A stretch of DNA of 64,000 nt from Sphingomonas sp. LaA6.9. Lineage in GTDB: Bacteria > Pseudomonadota > Alphaproteobacteria > Sphingomonadales > Sphingomonadaceae. The position numbers and the translations under genes were made by a program. This document shows positions 17,103-25,669 of the stretch, piece after piece (positions within the stretch are counted from its first letter, which is position 1; each line of letters starts with the position of its first letter). Location of the stretch: the NCBI RefSeq assembly GCF_022601895.1, contig NZ_JAKVIO010000010.1, positions 1 through 64,000 on the forward strand. The letters run 5' to 3'. The notes beneath the pieces were generated by a model that did no database searches, was not told the DNA's origin, and saw nothing but the letters and a program-made list of their open reading frames with translations.

Positions 17103-18952
17103 GCGCCTTCTCCAAGGCGCGGCCGGACGGTCACGACCTGCATCATGCCGGCATGCATGTGGTAAAGCAGATGGCAGTGAAACGCCCAGTCCCCGACCGC
17201 ATCGGTGGTGACGTCGAAGGTCACCTTGCCGCCCGGCTGGACCTGCACCGTGTGCTTTCTCGGCGCATATTCACCGTGACCTGTCACCAGCTCAAAGAAA
17301 TGGCCGTGGAGATGGATGGGGTGTCCCATCATCGTGTCGTTGACCAGCGTGACACGGACGCGCTCGTCCTTGAGGAAGGGGATAGGCTCCTTCACCTCGC
17401 TCAGCTTCTCGCCGTCGAACGCCCACATATAGCGTTCCATATTGCCGGTGAGGTGGATTTCCATCGCGCGGTCGGGCGCACGGACGTCGGGATTGCGCCC
17501 GAGCGCCATGAGGTCGCGATAGACCAGCACCTTGTGGCCCACATCCTCGAGCCCCTGTCCGGGTTCGCCGGTGCGATCGACGGGCATCGGCGAGATCGAC
17601 TGGACAGTGGGCGTGTCCTTCACGGTCGGCGCAAGCGACATGTCGCGCATCGAATGCTTCATCCCGCCGGCGCCATGATCCATGCCAGCCATTTCGGCGC
17701 CGCCTGCCGGCATGGCATGCCCCATTGCCGCATGGTCGACCGCCGGTTGCGCGGGCGTGCAATGACCCATCGCGGCATGTTCCGGCGGGCAGTCCCCTGC
17801 GGCGGGCGTGGTACCCGTCTGACCATGGTCCATCCCGCCCATGCCCATGTCCTTCATCGTCGCGAGCGGGCGCGGGCGGAGCGGAGGAATCTCGGCGGCC
17901 ATGCCCGCGCGCGGCGCGAGGGTCGCGCGCGCCATGCCTGACCGGTCGACGCTCTCGCCGACGAGCGTATAGGCACGGTCGTCCGTGGGCTGGACGATGA
18001 CGTCATAGGTCTCTGCGACGGCGATCTGGAATTCGTCGACCGTGACCGGCCTCACATTGAGACCGTCGGCCTGCACGACCGTCAGCTTCAGACCGGGAAT
18101 GCGCACGTTGAACGTCGTCATCGCCGATGCGTTGACGAAGCGCAGACGGACGCGTTCGCCCGGGCGGAACAGCGCGGTCCAGTTGTCCATCGGGCCATGG
18201 CCGTTGACGAGGAAGGTGTAGGTCGATCCGGTCACGTCGCTGACGTCGGTCGGGTCCATCCGCATGCCGCCCCACATCATTCGCTCCTTGAGAGGCTGGT
18301 CCTTCCCCTTGAGAAGCCCTGCGAGCGTCTGCTTCTGGTAATTGAAATAGCCGCCCTGCAGCTTGAGCTTGCGGAAGATCGCATGCGGATGGAGCTGGCT
18401 GTGGTCCGACAGCACGATCACATGCTCGCGGTCGGACTGGATGGGATCATCACCGGCGGGGTCGATGACGATGGGCCCGTAATGGCCCATCTGCTCCTGA
18501 AGACCCGAATGACTGTGATACCAATAAGTGCCCGCCTGCTGGATCGGGAATTCATAGGTGAAGGTCGAGCGCGGCTTGATGCCGGGGAAGCTGACGCCGG
18601 GCACCCCATCCATCTGGAAGGGTACGAGCAGCCCGTGCCAGTGGATCGAACTGTCTTCGTCGAGATCGTTGGTCACCGACAGGCGGACCGTGGTGCCTTC
18701 CTTCAGGCGAACGAGTGGCGCGGGCACGGTGCCGTTGACTCCGATCGCATGGCTTTCGCGTCCGTCGATCATCATCATCTGATGCGCGATCCGAAGCGAG
18801 ATGTCGGTTCCCGACACCGTGGGCAGCGGCTTTGCGATCCCGGCCGACACCGGTTGGGCCCAGGCGGGGAACCAGGCCGACAGCGCGGCCGTGCCGCCTG
18901 TGAGCGCCGCGCCGCGCAACAGCGTCCGGCGATCGAGCATGGATAAGGTCAT
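17099..18952 (-). CDS. copA: CopA-type periplasmic multicopper oxidase
   Basis: A 617-residue protein with a twin-arginine signal (DRRTLLRGAALTGG). Cupredoxin domains carry the copper sites: HWHGLLVPF and HSHSGLQEQ near residues 110-155, and the C-terminal HPIHLHGHFFEL and HCHLLYHMHAGMM blocks. Between domains 2 and 3 there is a Met/His-rich insertion (about residues 380-455) with MDHG and HAAMGH repeats and the CPPEHAAMGHC motif. It oxidises Cu(I) to Cu(II) in the periplasm. The start at 18952 (or 18940) is supported by the predicted ECF promoter at 18999-19024, which rules out the longer TTG frame from 19018. It heads the operon copA-copB-DUF411. Confidence 0.95.
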   Translation of the reverse strand: MTLSMLDRRTLLRGAALTGGTAALSAWFPAWAQPVSAGIAKPLPTVSGTDISLRIAHQMMMIDGRESHAIGVNGTVPAPLVRLKEGTTVRLSVTNDLDEDSSIHWHGLLVPFQMDGVPGVSFPGIKPRSTFTYEFPIQQAGTYWYHSHSGLQEQMGHYGPIVIDPAGDDPIQSDREHVIVLSDHSQLHPHAIFRKLKLQGGYFNYQKQTLAGLLKGKDQPLKERMMWGGMRMDPTDVSDVTGSTYTFLVNGHGPMDNWTALFRPGERVRLRFVNASAMTTFNVRIPGLKLTVVQADGLNVRPVTVDEFQIAVAETYDVIVQPTDDRAYTLVGESVDRSGMARATLAPRAGMAAEIPPLRPRPLATMKDMGMGGMDHGQTGTTPAAGDCPPEHAAMGHCTPAQPAVDHAAMGHAMPAGGAEMAGMDHGAGGMKHSMRDMSLAPTVKDTPTVQSISPMPVDRTGEPGQGLEDVGHKVLVYRDLMALGRNPDVRAPDRAMEIHLTGNMERYMWAFDGEKLSEVKEPIPFLKDERVRVTLVNDTMMGHPIHLHGHFFELVTGHGEYAPRKHTVQVQPGGKVTFDVTTDAVGDWAFHCHLLYHMHAGMMQVVTVRPRLGEGA

Positions 18953-18998
18953 TTTTGTGCGGGCGTCCCTGAACGTTGCGTATGTCCCATGAAGACCA

Positions 18999-19024
18999 AT
19001 ACGCAAGGGCGCGTTCAATCCCTC
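18999..19024 (-). promoter_or_regulatory. Predicted ECF promoter of copA-copB-DUF411
   Basis: On the minus strand GAGGGA (19024-19019), a 13-base spacer and TGCGTAT (19005-18999). The same two boxes with the same spacing precede cnrY and copC. The -35 box overlaps the last codons of the sigma-factor gene. Transcription would begin about 40 bp before the copA start. Confidence 0.7.
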
Positions 19025-19578
19025 AACATTTCTTCCAGTTTCTTCCGCGCGCGATAGAGGCGGGTCTCGACAGTTTTTTCACTGACACCAAGCACTTGCG
19101 CTGTTTCGGCCTGCGAGAGGCCCTCGATCATGCGCAGCACCAGCGGCTCCTTCAGCGACGCGGGCAGAGCCGCGATCGCCTCGGCTGCACGGGCCAGTTC
19201 TCCCCGGTCGGCCAGCGCGACGTCGATCGGAACCGCGGTGTCCGCAACCTGCTCGGCATCGCTGATCGGTGCGGCAAAGGTCAAAAATCTGCGAACGAGG
19301 CGTCGCCGTGCCCAGTCATGGCATTTGTTGAGCGCGATGCGCGAGATCCACAGGCGAAAGGGTCGTGACCCATCATAGCGCGCAAGTGCCGAAAAGGCAG
19401 CGATGAAGCTGTTCTGGGTGACGTCGAGCGCCTCGTCAGCATCGCCGATATTGCCGCGCACCAGCCGGTATACCGCATCGCGATGGCGCCGCATCAGTTC
19501 GGCATAGGCGGCCTGCCGCCCCGACAATGCGAGCGCTGCCAACTCGCCGTCCGAACGATCGGCAAGGTGTGGCGTCAC
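19015..19578 (-). CDS. cnrH: ECF sigma factor of the CnrH type
   Basis: A 187-residue sigma-70 family protein with region 2 at about residues 20-90 (AYAELMRRHRDAVYRLVRGN, then DALDVTQNSFIAAFSAL-like block) and region 4 at about 125-185 (LSQAETAQVLGVSEKTVETR). It begins with a GTG overlapping the stop of the sensor gene (GTGA). The order anti-sigma, sensor, sigma is the same as cnrYXH of Cupriavidus. It probably directs RNA polymerase to the GAGGGA-N13-TGCGTAT promoters found before cnrY, copA and copC. The symbol is by analogy; metal specificity may differ. Confidence 0.85.
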   Translation of the reverse strand: MTPHLADRSDGELAALALSGRQAAYAELMRRHRDAVYRLVRGNIGDADEALDVTQNSFIAAFSALARYDGSRPFRLWISRIALNKCHDWARRRLVRRFLTFAAPISDAEQVADTAVPIDVALADRGELARAAEAIAALPASLKEPLVLRMIEGLSQAETAQVLGVSEKTVETRLYRARKKLEEMLRD

Positions 19579-20018
19579 CGGTCCGCGGCCGTCAGCGCTT
19601 TCACCACGGCCTCGTCGAACCTGGCGGCCTGGTCGGGCCTGAGCACGCCGCGCATCGCAAAGATGTGTTCGAGCGTCTCCTTCTGGAGCTGTCCCATCGC
19701 CGCATGCGAACGATCGACCGCCGCGCCGACCTTCGGCCCATATCCGCGTTCGGCCTCGATGGCTTCGGCGAGGCGCGCATTGTCGGCCCGGAGTTCGAGT
19801 TCGAGCGCGCGACGCCGCACCGCGAAACGCTTCTCGATCAGCTCGATCTTTGCGTGCTGGGCGGCATCGAGTTTCAACTCCTGGTGCAGCAGTTCATGAA
19901 GTTCGTTCTCGACCGGTCGTTCGGGCACCACGAATTCGCGGCCAACGATCACGCCCGCGATCGCCGCAACGAAGGCGATCACGGCCATGAGGACGATATA
20001 TTTATTGTTCCGGGTCAT
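19575..20018 (-). CDS. cnrX: CnrX-like periplasmic metal sensor
   Basis: A 147-residue protein with one N-terminal membrane helix (about residues 7-26) and a helical periplasmic domain of the CnrX/heavy-metal-resistance fold. All five residues known to bind Ni/Co in CnrX (H42, H46, E63, H119, M123) have counterparts displaced by one: H41 and H45 in HELLHQEL, E62, and H118 and M122 in EHIFAM. It should pass the metal signal to the anti-sigma factor. It overlaps both neighbours by four bases. Despite the Ni/Co-type ligand set its neighbours are all copper genes. Confidence 0.85.
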   Translation of the reverse strand: MTRNNKYIVLMAVIAFVAAIAGVIVGREFVVPERPVENELHELLHQELKLDAAQHAKIELIEKRFAVRRRALELELRADNARLAEAIEAERGYGPKVGAAVDRSHAAMGQLQKETLEHIFAMRGVLRPDQAARFDEAVVKALTAADR

Positions 20019-20290
20019 TCGGTGCCGAGCAGCGTCGAAGGCGCAAGCTCAGACGGAGCCCCGAAGGGCGAGATCGGTGCTGCCCTGGCCGGCGCGCCAG
20101 GCATTGCGGAGCCGGCCACGCCGATGATGAGCGCGAACGCGGCCGCCATGCCGAGCCCGGTCGCGCCCGGTGTCGCAGGTGCGTTCGCTCGCGCCGCCAG
20201 TTCGCTGAAGACGGCGGTGTCGATCGTCGACAGCTCCGGATGAACCGGGCTTTGCGCCAGGCGCGCCAGCATGGCGTCAATGTCGGTCAT
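20015..20290 (-). CDS. cnrY: CnrY-like membrane anti-sigma factor
   Basis: A 91-residue protein with a short cytosolic N-terminus (residues 1-45, MTDIDAMLARLAQSPVHPEL), one membrane helix (about 46-65, LGMAAAFALIIGVAGSAM) and a small periplasmic tail. This size and layout fit CnrY/NccY, which holds the ECF sigma factor at the membrane until the sensor binds metal. It is the first gene of the module, 28 bp behind the predicted ECF promoter, so the module should activate itself. Identification relies on position and topology more than on sequence. Confidence 0.75.
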   Translation of the reverse strand: MTDIDAMLARLAQSPVHPELSTIDTAVFSELAARANAPATPGATGLGMAAAFALIIGVAGSAMPGAPARAAPISPFGAPSELAPSTLLGTE

Positions 20291-20317
20291 GCATCATTCT
20301 CCCGTGCATCATTCCCT

Positions 20318-20343
20318 ATACGCAGCCGCAGCGATTTTCCCTC
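20318..20343 (-). promoter_or_regulatory. Predicted ECF promoter of cnrYXH
   Basis: On the minus strand GAGGGA (20343-20338), 13 bases and TGCGTAT (20324-20318), followed 28 bp later by the cnrY start. Boxes and spacing are identical to those before copA and copC. Confidence 0.7.
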
Positions 20344-20367
20344 ACCGGGCTTTTGCGAAATGTTCTC

Positions 20368-20393
20368 GAGGGATCGGCCCCCGGCCTGCGTAT
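20368..20393 (+). promoter_or_regulatory. Predicted ECF promoter of copCD
   Basis: GAGGGA (20368-20373), 13 bases and TGCGTAT (20387-20393) lie 30 bp before the copC start. It is divergent from the cnrY promoter, with only 25 bp between the two. Confidence 0.7.
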
Positions 20394-20422
20394 TGAGCAT
20401 ATCGCCCCTGAAGGAGATACCA

Positions 20423-20809
20423 ATGAACTTTGCGCGTACATTCATCGCCTCGGCCTTGCTCGGTGGTCTGGCCATGGCCTCGCCTGCGCTTGCGCACCCC
20501 AAGCTCCTGTCGTCGCAGCCGGCGGCGAACGCCACCGTCAGCAAGCCGACGCGCATCACGCTCGCCTTCAGCGAAAAGCTGGTGCCGCAGATGTCGGGCC
20601 TGAGCGTTGTGATGACGGGCATGCCCGGCATGGCCAATCATGCGCCGATGAAGATGAGCGGCTTCAAGACTACGGTCTCGCCCGACGGCAAGACGCTCGT
20701 CGCGACCTTCGCGCGTCCGCTGCCCGCAGGCACCTATCAGGCAGAGTGGCATGTCGTCTCGGCCGACACGCACCGTGTGGAGGGCAAGGTCGCCTTCACA
20801 GTGAAGTAA
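20423..20809 (+). CDS. copC: Periplasmic copper-binding protein CopC
   Basis: A 128-residue protein. The signal peptide ends at ALA-HPKL (about residue 25), giving a mature N-terminal histidine that is a Cu(II) ligand in CopC. A Met-rich segment (MTGMPGMANHAPMKM) could hold Cu(I), and the C-terminal SADTHRVEGKVAF is typical. It delivers copper to CopD, which is encoded three bases downstream. The ATG at 20423 follows AAGGAG; the frame upstream has no function. Confidence 0.95.
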   Translation: MNFARTFIASALLGGLAMASPALAHPKLLSSQPAANATVSKPTRITLAFSEKLVPQMSGLSVVMTGMPGMANHAPMKMSGFKTTVSPDGKTLVATFARPLPAGTYQAEWHVVSADTHRVEGKVAFTVK

Positions 20810-20812
20810 GCC

Positions 20813-21745
20813 GTGGACGATTGGCCGGTCATCATCGTCCGCTTCGGGCTCTTCGCCGATCTGGGGCTGTTGTTCGGCATCCCGCTGTTCGGGCTTTATG
20901 CTATGGGCGGCCGGGCGGATCGACATGACCTCGTGCCGTTTCGATCGCTGATCCCGGGTCTCGCGGTCGGTGGCATCGGCCTCTCGCTCCCTGGCTTTGC
21001 ACTCCAGGCCGCGGCGATGGCGGGAACGCGACCTGAGGAGGTGGATAGCGCGACGCTCGCCATGCTCGTGACCGAGACGAGCCTTGGCTGGGCGCTCATC
21101 GCACGATTGGCTGCGCTGCTTGTGGCGGCGGGATGCGCCTTTGCGTTCGCGGGACGGCCGGCTGCGGCCCTGACGATTGCGACGGTTGCCGGAGCCATCG
21201 CCGTCGCAACGCTCGCCTGGTCGGGGCATGGGGGCGCGACCGAAGGTGCCTTGGGCATCGTCCACCTGCTTTCCGACATCCTCCATCTTCTCGCGGCGGC
21301 CGCGTGGCTCGGGGCGCTTCTCGTCTTCCTGATCCTCGTGGTTCGCCATCGCACCCGCGAGGACGCCGGAATGGCCCGGCTGGCCCACCGCGCACTGGCG
21401 GGATTTTCGGTCGCAGGCACGATCATGGTCGTGCTGATCATGGCAACCGGGCTGGTGAACGGTGTGTTCGTTGTCGGGCTGGCGCAACTCCGGGACTTGC
21501 CAGCGACGCTCTATGGCCAGCTCCTGCTCGTGAAGCTGGCGTTGTTCGCAGCAATGCTGGTCCTTGCCGCAATCAACCGCTTCCATCTGACACCGACGTT
21601 TGAAGCCGCGATCGAAGCGGGCGACATGCGAGAGGCGATATGGCGATTGCAGCGCAGCCTCGCGGTGGAGACCGGTTTCGCGCTGTTGATCCTCGCGCTG
21701 GTGGCCTGGCTCGGGACGCTCGCACCCCCGGCGGCCGCGGCATAG
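20813..21745 (+). CDS. copD: Copper-transport membrane protein CopD
   Basis: A 310-residue inner-membrane protein with about eight helices and the CopD domain (DILHLLAAAAWLGALLVF at about residues 150-170, with the conserved His). CopD is thought to take up copper across the inner membrane with CopC. It starts with GTG three bases after copC and shares its promoter. Confidence 0.92.
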   Translation: MDDWPVIIVRFGLFADLGLLFGIPLFGLYAMGGRADRHDLVPFRSLIPGLAVGGIGLSLPGFALQAAAMAGTRPEEVDSATLAMLVTETSLGWALIARLAALLVAAGCAFAFAGRPAAALTIATVAGAIAVATLAWSGHGGATEGALGIVHLLSDILHLLAAAAWLGALLVFLILVVRHRTREDAGMARLAHRALAGFSVAGTIMVVLIMATGLVNGVFVVGLAQLRDLPATLYGQLLLVKLALFAAMLVLAAINRFHLTPTFEAAIEAGDMREAIWRLQRSLAVETGFALLILALVAWLGTLAPPAAAA

Positions 21746-21766
21746 CGCGGCCAAGTGGAATCGCTC

Positions 21767-21797
21767 TTGACCCTGACATGATGTCAGACCCTAGATC
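21767..21797 (+). promoter_or_regulatory. CueR-type promoter/operator of the copper ATPase gene
   Basis: TTGACC (21767-21772) and TAGATC (21792-21797) are separated by 19 bp, the over-long spacer typical of MerR-family-controlled promoters. The spacer contains the perfect inverted repeat CTGACAT-g-ATGTCAG. The CueR gene lies at the end of the same transcript. Confidence 0.65.
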
Positions 21798-21823
21798 GGT
21801 CCGCGTCGAAAAGGAGAAGAGCA

Positions 21824-24190
21824 ATGACCGATTCGAAACCAGCGACGCACTCCACTGCGCATGGCGGTTGCGGCGGGCACGATGGTCATGCCGCGCACGC
21901 CGTGGCGCACGATCCGGTTTGCGGCATGACCGTCGATCCCGAACAGACCCCGCACAATGCCCGCCATGCAGGAAGTATCTATTATTTCTGCTGCGCCGGA
22001 TGCCAGGCCAAGTTCGTGGCCGATCCCGGGCGCACATTGTCCGACAGCCGCTCAGAGCCCGCTGAGGTGCCGCCCGGCGCAATATGGACCTGTCCGATGC
22101 ATCCCGAAATCCGGCAGGATCATCCGGGCGCATGCCCGATCTGCGGCATGGCGCTCGAGCCCGAAATGGTCAGCGCCGATAGCGGCCCGAGCCCCGAACT
22201 TGCCGACATGTCCAGGCGATTCTGGGTGGCCCTGGCGCTGACCGTCCCCGTCTTCCTTCTCGAAATGGGCGGCCACCTCATCCCCTCGCTCCATCATCTG
22301 GTGACGCCAAGGGTATCGACCTGGATCCAGTTCGCGCTGGCCACCCCCGCGGTGCTATGGGCGGGCTGGCCGTTCTTCGAGCGCGGCGGGGCTTCGGTCA
22401 GGACGCGCAACCTCAACATGTTCACGCTGATCGCAATGGGAACGGGGGTGGCCTGGGCCTACAGCGTCGTCGCCACCCTCGCTCCCGGCATCTTTCCCGC
22501 TGCCTTTCGGGCAGCGGATGGATCAGTTGCCGTCTATTTCGAGGCGGCGGCGGTCATCACGGTGCTCGTGCTCCTTGGTCAGGTGCTCGAACTTCGTGCC
22601 CGCGAAAGGACATCGGGTGCGATCAAGGCGCTCCTCAACCTCGCGCCCAGGACCGCGCGCCGTATCGGTGCGGGCGGGGACGAGGAGGAGATCACACTCG
22701 ACCTGGTCGACGTCGGTGACCGGTTGCGCGTCCGCCCCGGCGAGAAGGTGCCGGTCGACGGCGTTGTGGAGGACGGGCGCTCGTCGCTCGACGAATCCAT
22801 GGTCACCGGGGAATCGATGCCCGTCACCAAGTCCATGGGCGACGTCGTGATCGGTGGCACGCTCAACCAGACCGGCGCGCTCGTGATCCGTGCCGACAAG
22901 GTCGGACGCGACACGCTGCTCGCGCGGATCGTCCAGATGGTCGCCGAGGCGCAACGCTCGCGGGCGCCGATCCAGCGCATGGCGGACCGCGTATCCGGTT
23001 GGTTCGTGCCGCTGGTACTCGGCGTGGCGGTGAGCGCCTTCATCGTCTGGGGCATATGGGGGCCGGAACCGCGCTTCGCGCATGGTCTCATCGCCGCGGT
23101 GGCAGTCCTCATCATCGCCTGCCCGTGCGCACTGGGGCTTGCGACGCCCATGTCGATCATGGTGGGCGTGGGGCGCGGTGCGGGCCTTGGCGTGCTCATC
23201 AAGAATGCCGAAGCGCTCGAGCGCATGGAGAAGGTCGACACGCTCGTCGTCGACAAGACCGGTACGCTCACTGAGGGACGCCCCTCGGTCACCCGGATCG
23301 TTGCGGCCGAAGGGTTCGAGGAAGGCGAGGTGCTGCGCCTGTCCGCCGGCGTGGAGCGCGCATCCGAGCACCCGCTGGCACTCGCGGTCGTAGCTGCCGC
23401 AACCGACCGGAAGATCGCGATACCCGATGTCGCGGAATTCGACTCACCGACCGGCAAGGGCGCCCTGGGAACCGTCGAAGGCAAACGGATCGCGCTCGGC
23501 AATGCCGCCTTCCTCCAGGAAATGGGGGTCGACACATCGTCGCTCGAAGGTCAGGCCGATGCGCTTCGCGCGGATGGAGCCACAGCGATCTTTGCCGCGA
23601 TCGACGGTCGCGTTGCGGGAATCCTCGCGATCGCCGACGCGGTCAAGCCGACGACGCCCGAGGCGCTCGCGGCTCTGCGCGAGGCGGGCATTCGCGTGGT
23701 GATGCTGACCGGCGACAATCGCACCACGGCCGAGGCGGTTGCGCGGCAACTCGGCATCGAGGAGGTCGAAGCCGAAGTGTTGCCCGATCAGAAAAGCGCG
23801 GTCGTCGCGCGTCTGAAGGCCGAGGGGCGTGTGGTCGCGATGGCAGGCGACGGCGTCAACGACGCGCCGGCGCTCGCGGCAGCGGACGTCGGGATCGCGA
23901 TGGGTTCGGGCACCGATGTCGCGATCGAGAGCGCCGGCGTCACCCTGCTCAAAGGTGATCTGAACGGAATCGCGCGCGCCCGAAGGCTCAGTGAGGCGAC
24001 GATGTCGAATATCCGCCAGAATCTCTTCTTCGCGTTCATCTACAATGCGGCAGGTGTGCCGATCGCCGCCGGGCTGCTCTATCCCGTCTTCGGCATCCTG
24101 CTTTCACCGATCATCGCTGCAGCGGCGATGGCGCTCTCGTCGGTGAGCGTCGTCGCCAACGCGCTGCGTCTCAATCGGGCGTCGTTGTGA
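21824..24190 (+). CDS. copA: Copper-exporting P1B-type ATPase
   Basis: A 788-residue membrane pump that exports Cu(I). The N-terminus is His-rich ([17 protein letters not shown]) and is followed by a YHS-type domain (PVCGMTV ... YFCCAGC, about residues 28-70) and a heavy-metal-binding segment (WTCPMHPEI ... [10 protein letters not shown], about 85-112) in place of the usual HMA domain. Then come eight helices, the TGES actuator motif, the CPC motif at C433-C435, phosphorylated D477 in DKTGTL, an HP locus (SEHPLAL) and [10 protein letters not shown]. Start follows AGGAGA. It is governed by a CueR-type promoter and overlaps cueR, so it is wired separately from the ECF-controlled genes. A second protein in this island is also conventionally named CopA (the oxidase). 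Confidence 0.96.
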   Translation: MTDSKPATHSTAHGGCGGHDGHAAHAVAHDPVCGMTVDPEQTPHNARHAGSIYYFCCAGCQAKFVADPGRTLSDSRSEPAEVPPGAIWTCPMHPEIRQDHPGACPICGMALEPEMVSADSGPSPELADMSRRFWVALALTVPVFLLEMGGHLIPSLHHLVTPRVSTWIQFALATPAVLWAGWPFFERGGASVRTRNLNMFTLIAMGTGVAWAYSVVATLAPGIFPAAFRAADGSVAVYFEAAAVITVLVLLGQVLELRARERTSGAIKALLNLAPRTARRIGAGGDEEEITLDLVDVGDRLRVRPGEKVPVDGVVEDGRSSLDESMVTGESMPVTKSMGDVVIGGTLNQTGALVIRADKVGRDTLLARIVQMVAEAQRSRAPIQRMADRVSGWFVPLVLGVAVSAFIVWGIWGPEPRFAHGLIAAVAVLIIACPCALGLATPMSIMVGVGRGAGLGVLIKNAEALERMEKVDTLVVDKTGTLTEGRPSVTRIVAAEGFEEGEVLRLSAGVERASEHPLALAVVAAATDRKIAIPDVAEFDSPTGKGALGTVEGKRIALGNAAFLQEMGVDTSSLEGQADALRADGATAIFAAIDGRVAGILAIADAVKPTTPEALAALREAGIRVVMLTGDNRTTAEAVARQLGIEEVEAEVLPDQKSAVVARLKAEGRVVAMAGDGVNDAPALAAADVGIAMGSGTDVAIESAGVTLLKGDLNGIARARRLSEATMSNIRQNLFFAFIYNAAGVPIAAGLLYPVFGILLSPIIAAAAMALSSVSVVANALRLNRASL

Positions 24191-24576
24191 ACATCGGGGC
24201 GGTGTCGGAGGCGAGCGGCGTCTCGCAGCGGATGATCCGGCATTACGAGAAGATCGGTCTCATCCCGGCACCGCCCCGCCGCGACAGCGGCTATCGCGAC
24301 TATTCGCAAGCCGATGTCTACCGACTGCGCTTCATCGCCAATGCGCGCGATCTTGGCTTTCCGATCGAGGAGCTCCGCGCCCTGCTTGGACTATGGTCGG
24401 ATTCCGCTCGCGCCAGCAGTGAGGTCAAGCGGCTCGCGCTTGCCCGGGCCGAGGAGCTGAAGCGCAAATCCGAAGCGCTCGATGCATTGCGCAGGACGCT
24501 CGTCGATCTCGCCGAGCGGTGCCATGGGAATGAGCGGCCCGAATGTCCCATCATCGATGCGCTTGCGGCCCGTTGA
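24187..24576 (+). CDS. cueR: CueR copper-responsive MerR-family activator
   Basis: A 129-residue MerR-type regulator: winged helix at residues 1-70 ([20 protein letters not shown]), a dimerisation coiled coil at about 80-110 and the metal loop C112-C120 ([13 protein letters not shown]). The eight-residue gap between the cysteines is that of CueR, which binds Cu(I) or Ag(I). It starts with GTG overlapping the ATPase stop, so sensor and pump form one operon and the protein should act on the promoter at 21767. Confidence 0.95.
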   Translation: MNIGAVSEASGVSQRMIRHYEKIGLIPAPPRRDSGYRDYSQADVYRLRFIANARDLGFPIEELRALLGLWSDSARASSEVKRLALARAEELKRKSEALDALRRTLVDLAERCHGNERPECPIIDALAAR

Positions 24577-24639
24577 CCATGAAGTGGTCCGCGACGCTGT
24601 TGCGGTTGCCTGGCAAGCGACATCGGCTCTAGCCGACTT

Positions 24640-24656
24640 GCCCGGCCCCGCCGGGC
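24640..24656. terminator. GC-rich hairpin after cueR
   Basis: Perfect 7-bp stem GCCCGGC-ccc-GCCGGGC, about 65 bp after the cueR stop and before the next gene. There is no T run, so its role as a terminator is only likely. Confidence 0.35.
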
Positions 24657-24694
24657 GTTGCATTGTCAGCGCGTTCTAATTCCGGGAGGAATGA

Positions 24695-25039
24695 ATGAAA
24701 CGGCTTATCGGTGCTGTTACGATCGCGATGTCGATCGCGATTTCGACATCGCCAGCGCAAGCGAAATGGATGGATGGCAATGAACTGCTGGCCATTTGCG
24801 ACAGCTCTGACAGCGCCGACAAGATACAGTGCATGGGCTATATTCAAGGGGTGCTGGATGCGTCGGATTCGTCGCTCGGCTCGAAGGAAATCCCGCCGGT
24901 CGACACGCCCGACAACGTTACCGCCGGGCAGTTGAAAGATATTGTGATCGCCTATCTGAAAGCAAATCCGGAAAAGCGGCACACGCAAGCCTCTGATCTG
25001 GTGTTTACCGCTTTGGTGCGCGCATTTGGCCAAAAATGA
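24695..25039 (+). CDS. Rap1a/Tai-family secreted protein
   Basis: A 114-residue protein with a signal peptide (to about residue 23) and a Rap1a/Tai domain: WMDGNELLAIC, CMGYIQGVLDAS and VTAGQLKDIVIAYLKANPEK. Rap1a proteins of Serratia give immunity to type VI effectors, but sphingomonad genomes contain many orphan family members. No effector or secretion gene is next to it, so an immunity role cannot be claimed. RBS GGGAGG precedes the ATG. Confidence 0.78.
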   Translation: MKRLIGAVTIAMSIAISTSPAQAKWMDGNELLAICDSSDSADKIQCMGYIQGVLDASDSSLGSKEIPPVDTPDNVTAGQLKDIVIAYLKANPEKRHTQASDLVFTALVRAFGQK

Positions 25040-25055
25040 CCTGGCCCCGAATTTT

Positions 25056-25084
25056 CCCAATTGTGCCGAGAGACAACAATTGGG
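25056..25084. repeat. Inverted repeat between convergent genes
   Basis: CCCAATTGT and ACAATTGGG form a perfect 9-bp stem with an 11-base loop, 16 bp after the Rap1a-like stop. It could end transcripts from either side, although no T run is present. Confidence 0.45.
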
Positions 25085-25221
25085 CCGCGAGCAGCGGGAA
25101 GCGCCTCGTCTCTTTCATAGGGTCTCCCGGTCTCTTTCCTTTCGGCGCCTTGCCACCCGCATCGCTCCCTGCGGCGGTGCAGAGGACCGAACCGCCGAAT
25201 GCGCGGTGGGTAAGAACGGCG

Positions 25222-25590
25222 TCAGTCATAGAAATGGCGCTCCTCTGCGATCTGGCCGCCGCGCACGGTGTAGAGGGCGATTTCGGTGAAGGGCTGGCGC
25301 TCGCCGCTGGCGCGGTCGACGATCACCATGTCGAGAAACAGCGCGAACTGGTTGCCGGTCACGAACGGGCCATCGATGCCGATTTCGTCGATTCGGGAGC
25401 TGCCGAAGCGGGCATTGCACTTGATCCGCGCCGCATCGATTCCCGCAGCCGTGGCCTGAATGCCGCCGGGCAAGGCAGCCGGTTCGATGCTGGTCACGTC
25501 CGGCGCCCAATATCGATCCCCGGCGGCCTCGAACCGGCCCGCGCGCAGCATTGCGGTGAAATCGCGGGCGATCTCTTCGATGGATGCCAT
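25222..25590 (-). CDS. SnoaL/NTF2-like protein
   Basis: A 122-residue cone-fold protein (MASIEEIARDFTAMLRAGRF at the N-terminus, RDFTAMLRAGRFEAAGDRYW then a strand-rich half ending EERHFYD). Such proteins serve as isomerases, cyclases or binding proteins; no catalytic residues can be assigned here. It is the last gene of a minus-strand cluster with a secreted unknown protein and an MFS transporter. The start at 25590 follows GGGGAGG and was preferred to the ATG six codons upstream. Confidence 0.7.
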   Translation of the reverse strand: MASIEEIARDFTAMLRAGRFEAAGDRYWAPDVTSIEPAALPGGIQATAAGIDAARIKCNARFGSSRIDEIGIDGPFVTGNQFALFLDMVIVDRASGERQPFTEIALYTVRGGQIAEERHFYD

Positions 25591-25669
25591 GGCCGCCTCC
25601 CCGGACATTGGTGAACGTGGCAGGCGGTGCGGGGGTATGTGCCGCCTGCCATGATCCCGGAATGGATCC

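Noticed and set aside
18953-19018. TTG start at 19018 for the multicopper oxidase
   Set aside because: It would lie inside the predicted promoter and overlap the sigma gene; the twin-arginine signal begins at 18952 or 18940.
20342-21754. 470-codon minus-strand frame opposite copCD
   Set aside because: Charged low-complexity translation antisense to clear copC and copD genes.
24695-25039. Type VI immunity role for the Rap1a-like protein
   Set aside because: No effector, VgrG, Hcp or other secretion gene is near it; the family is common as orphans.
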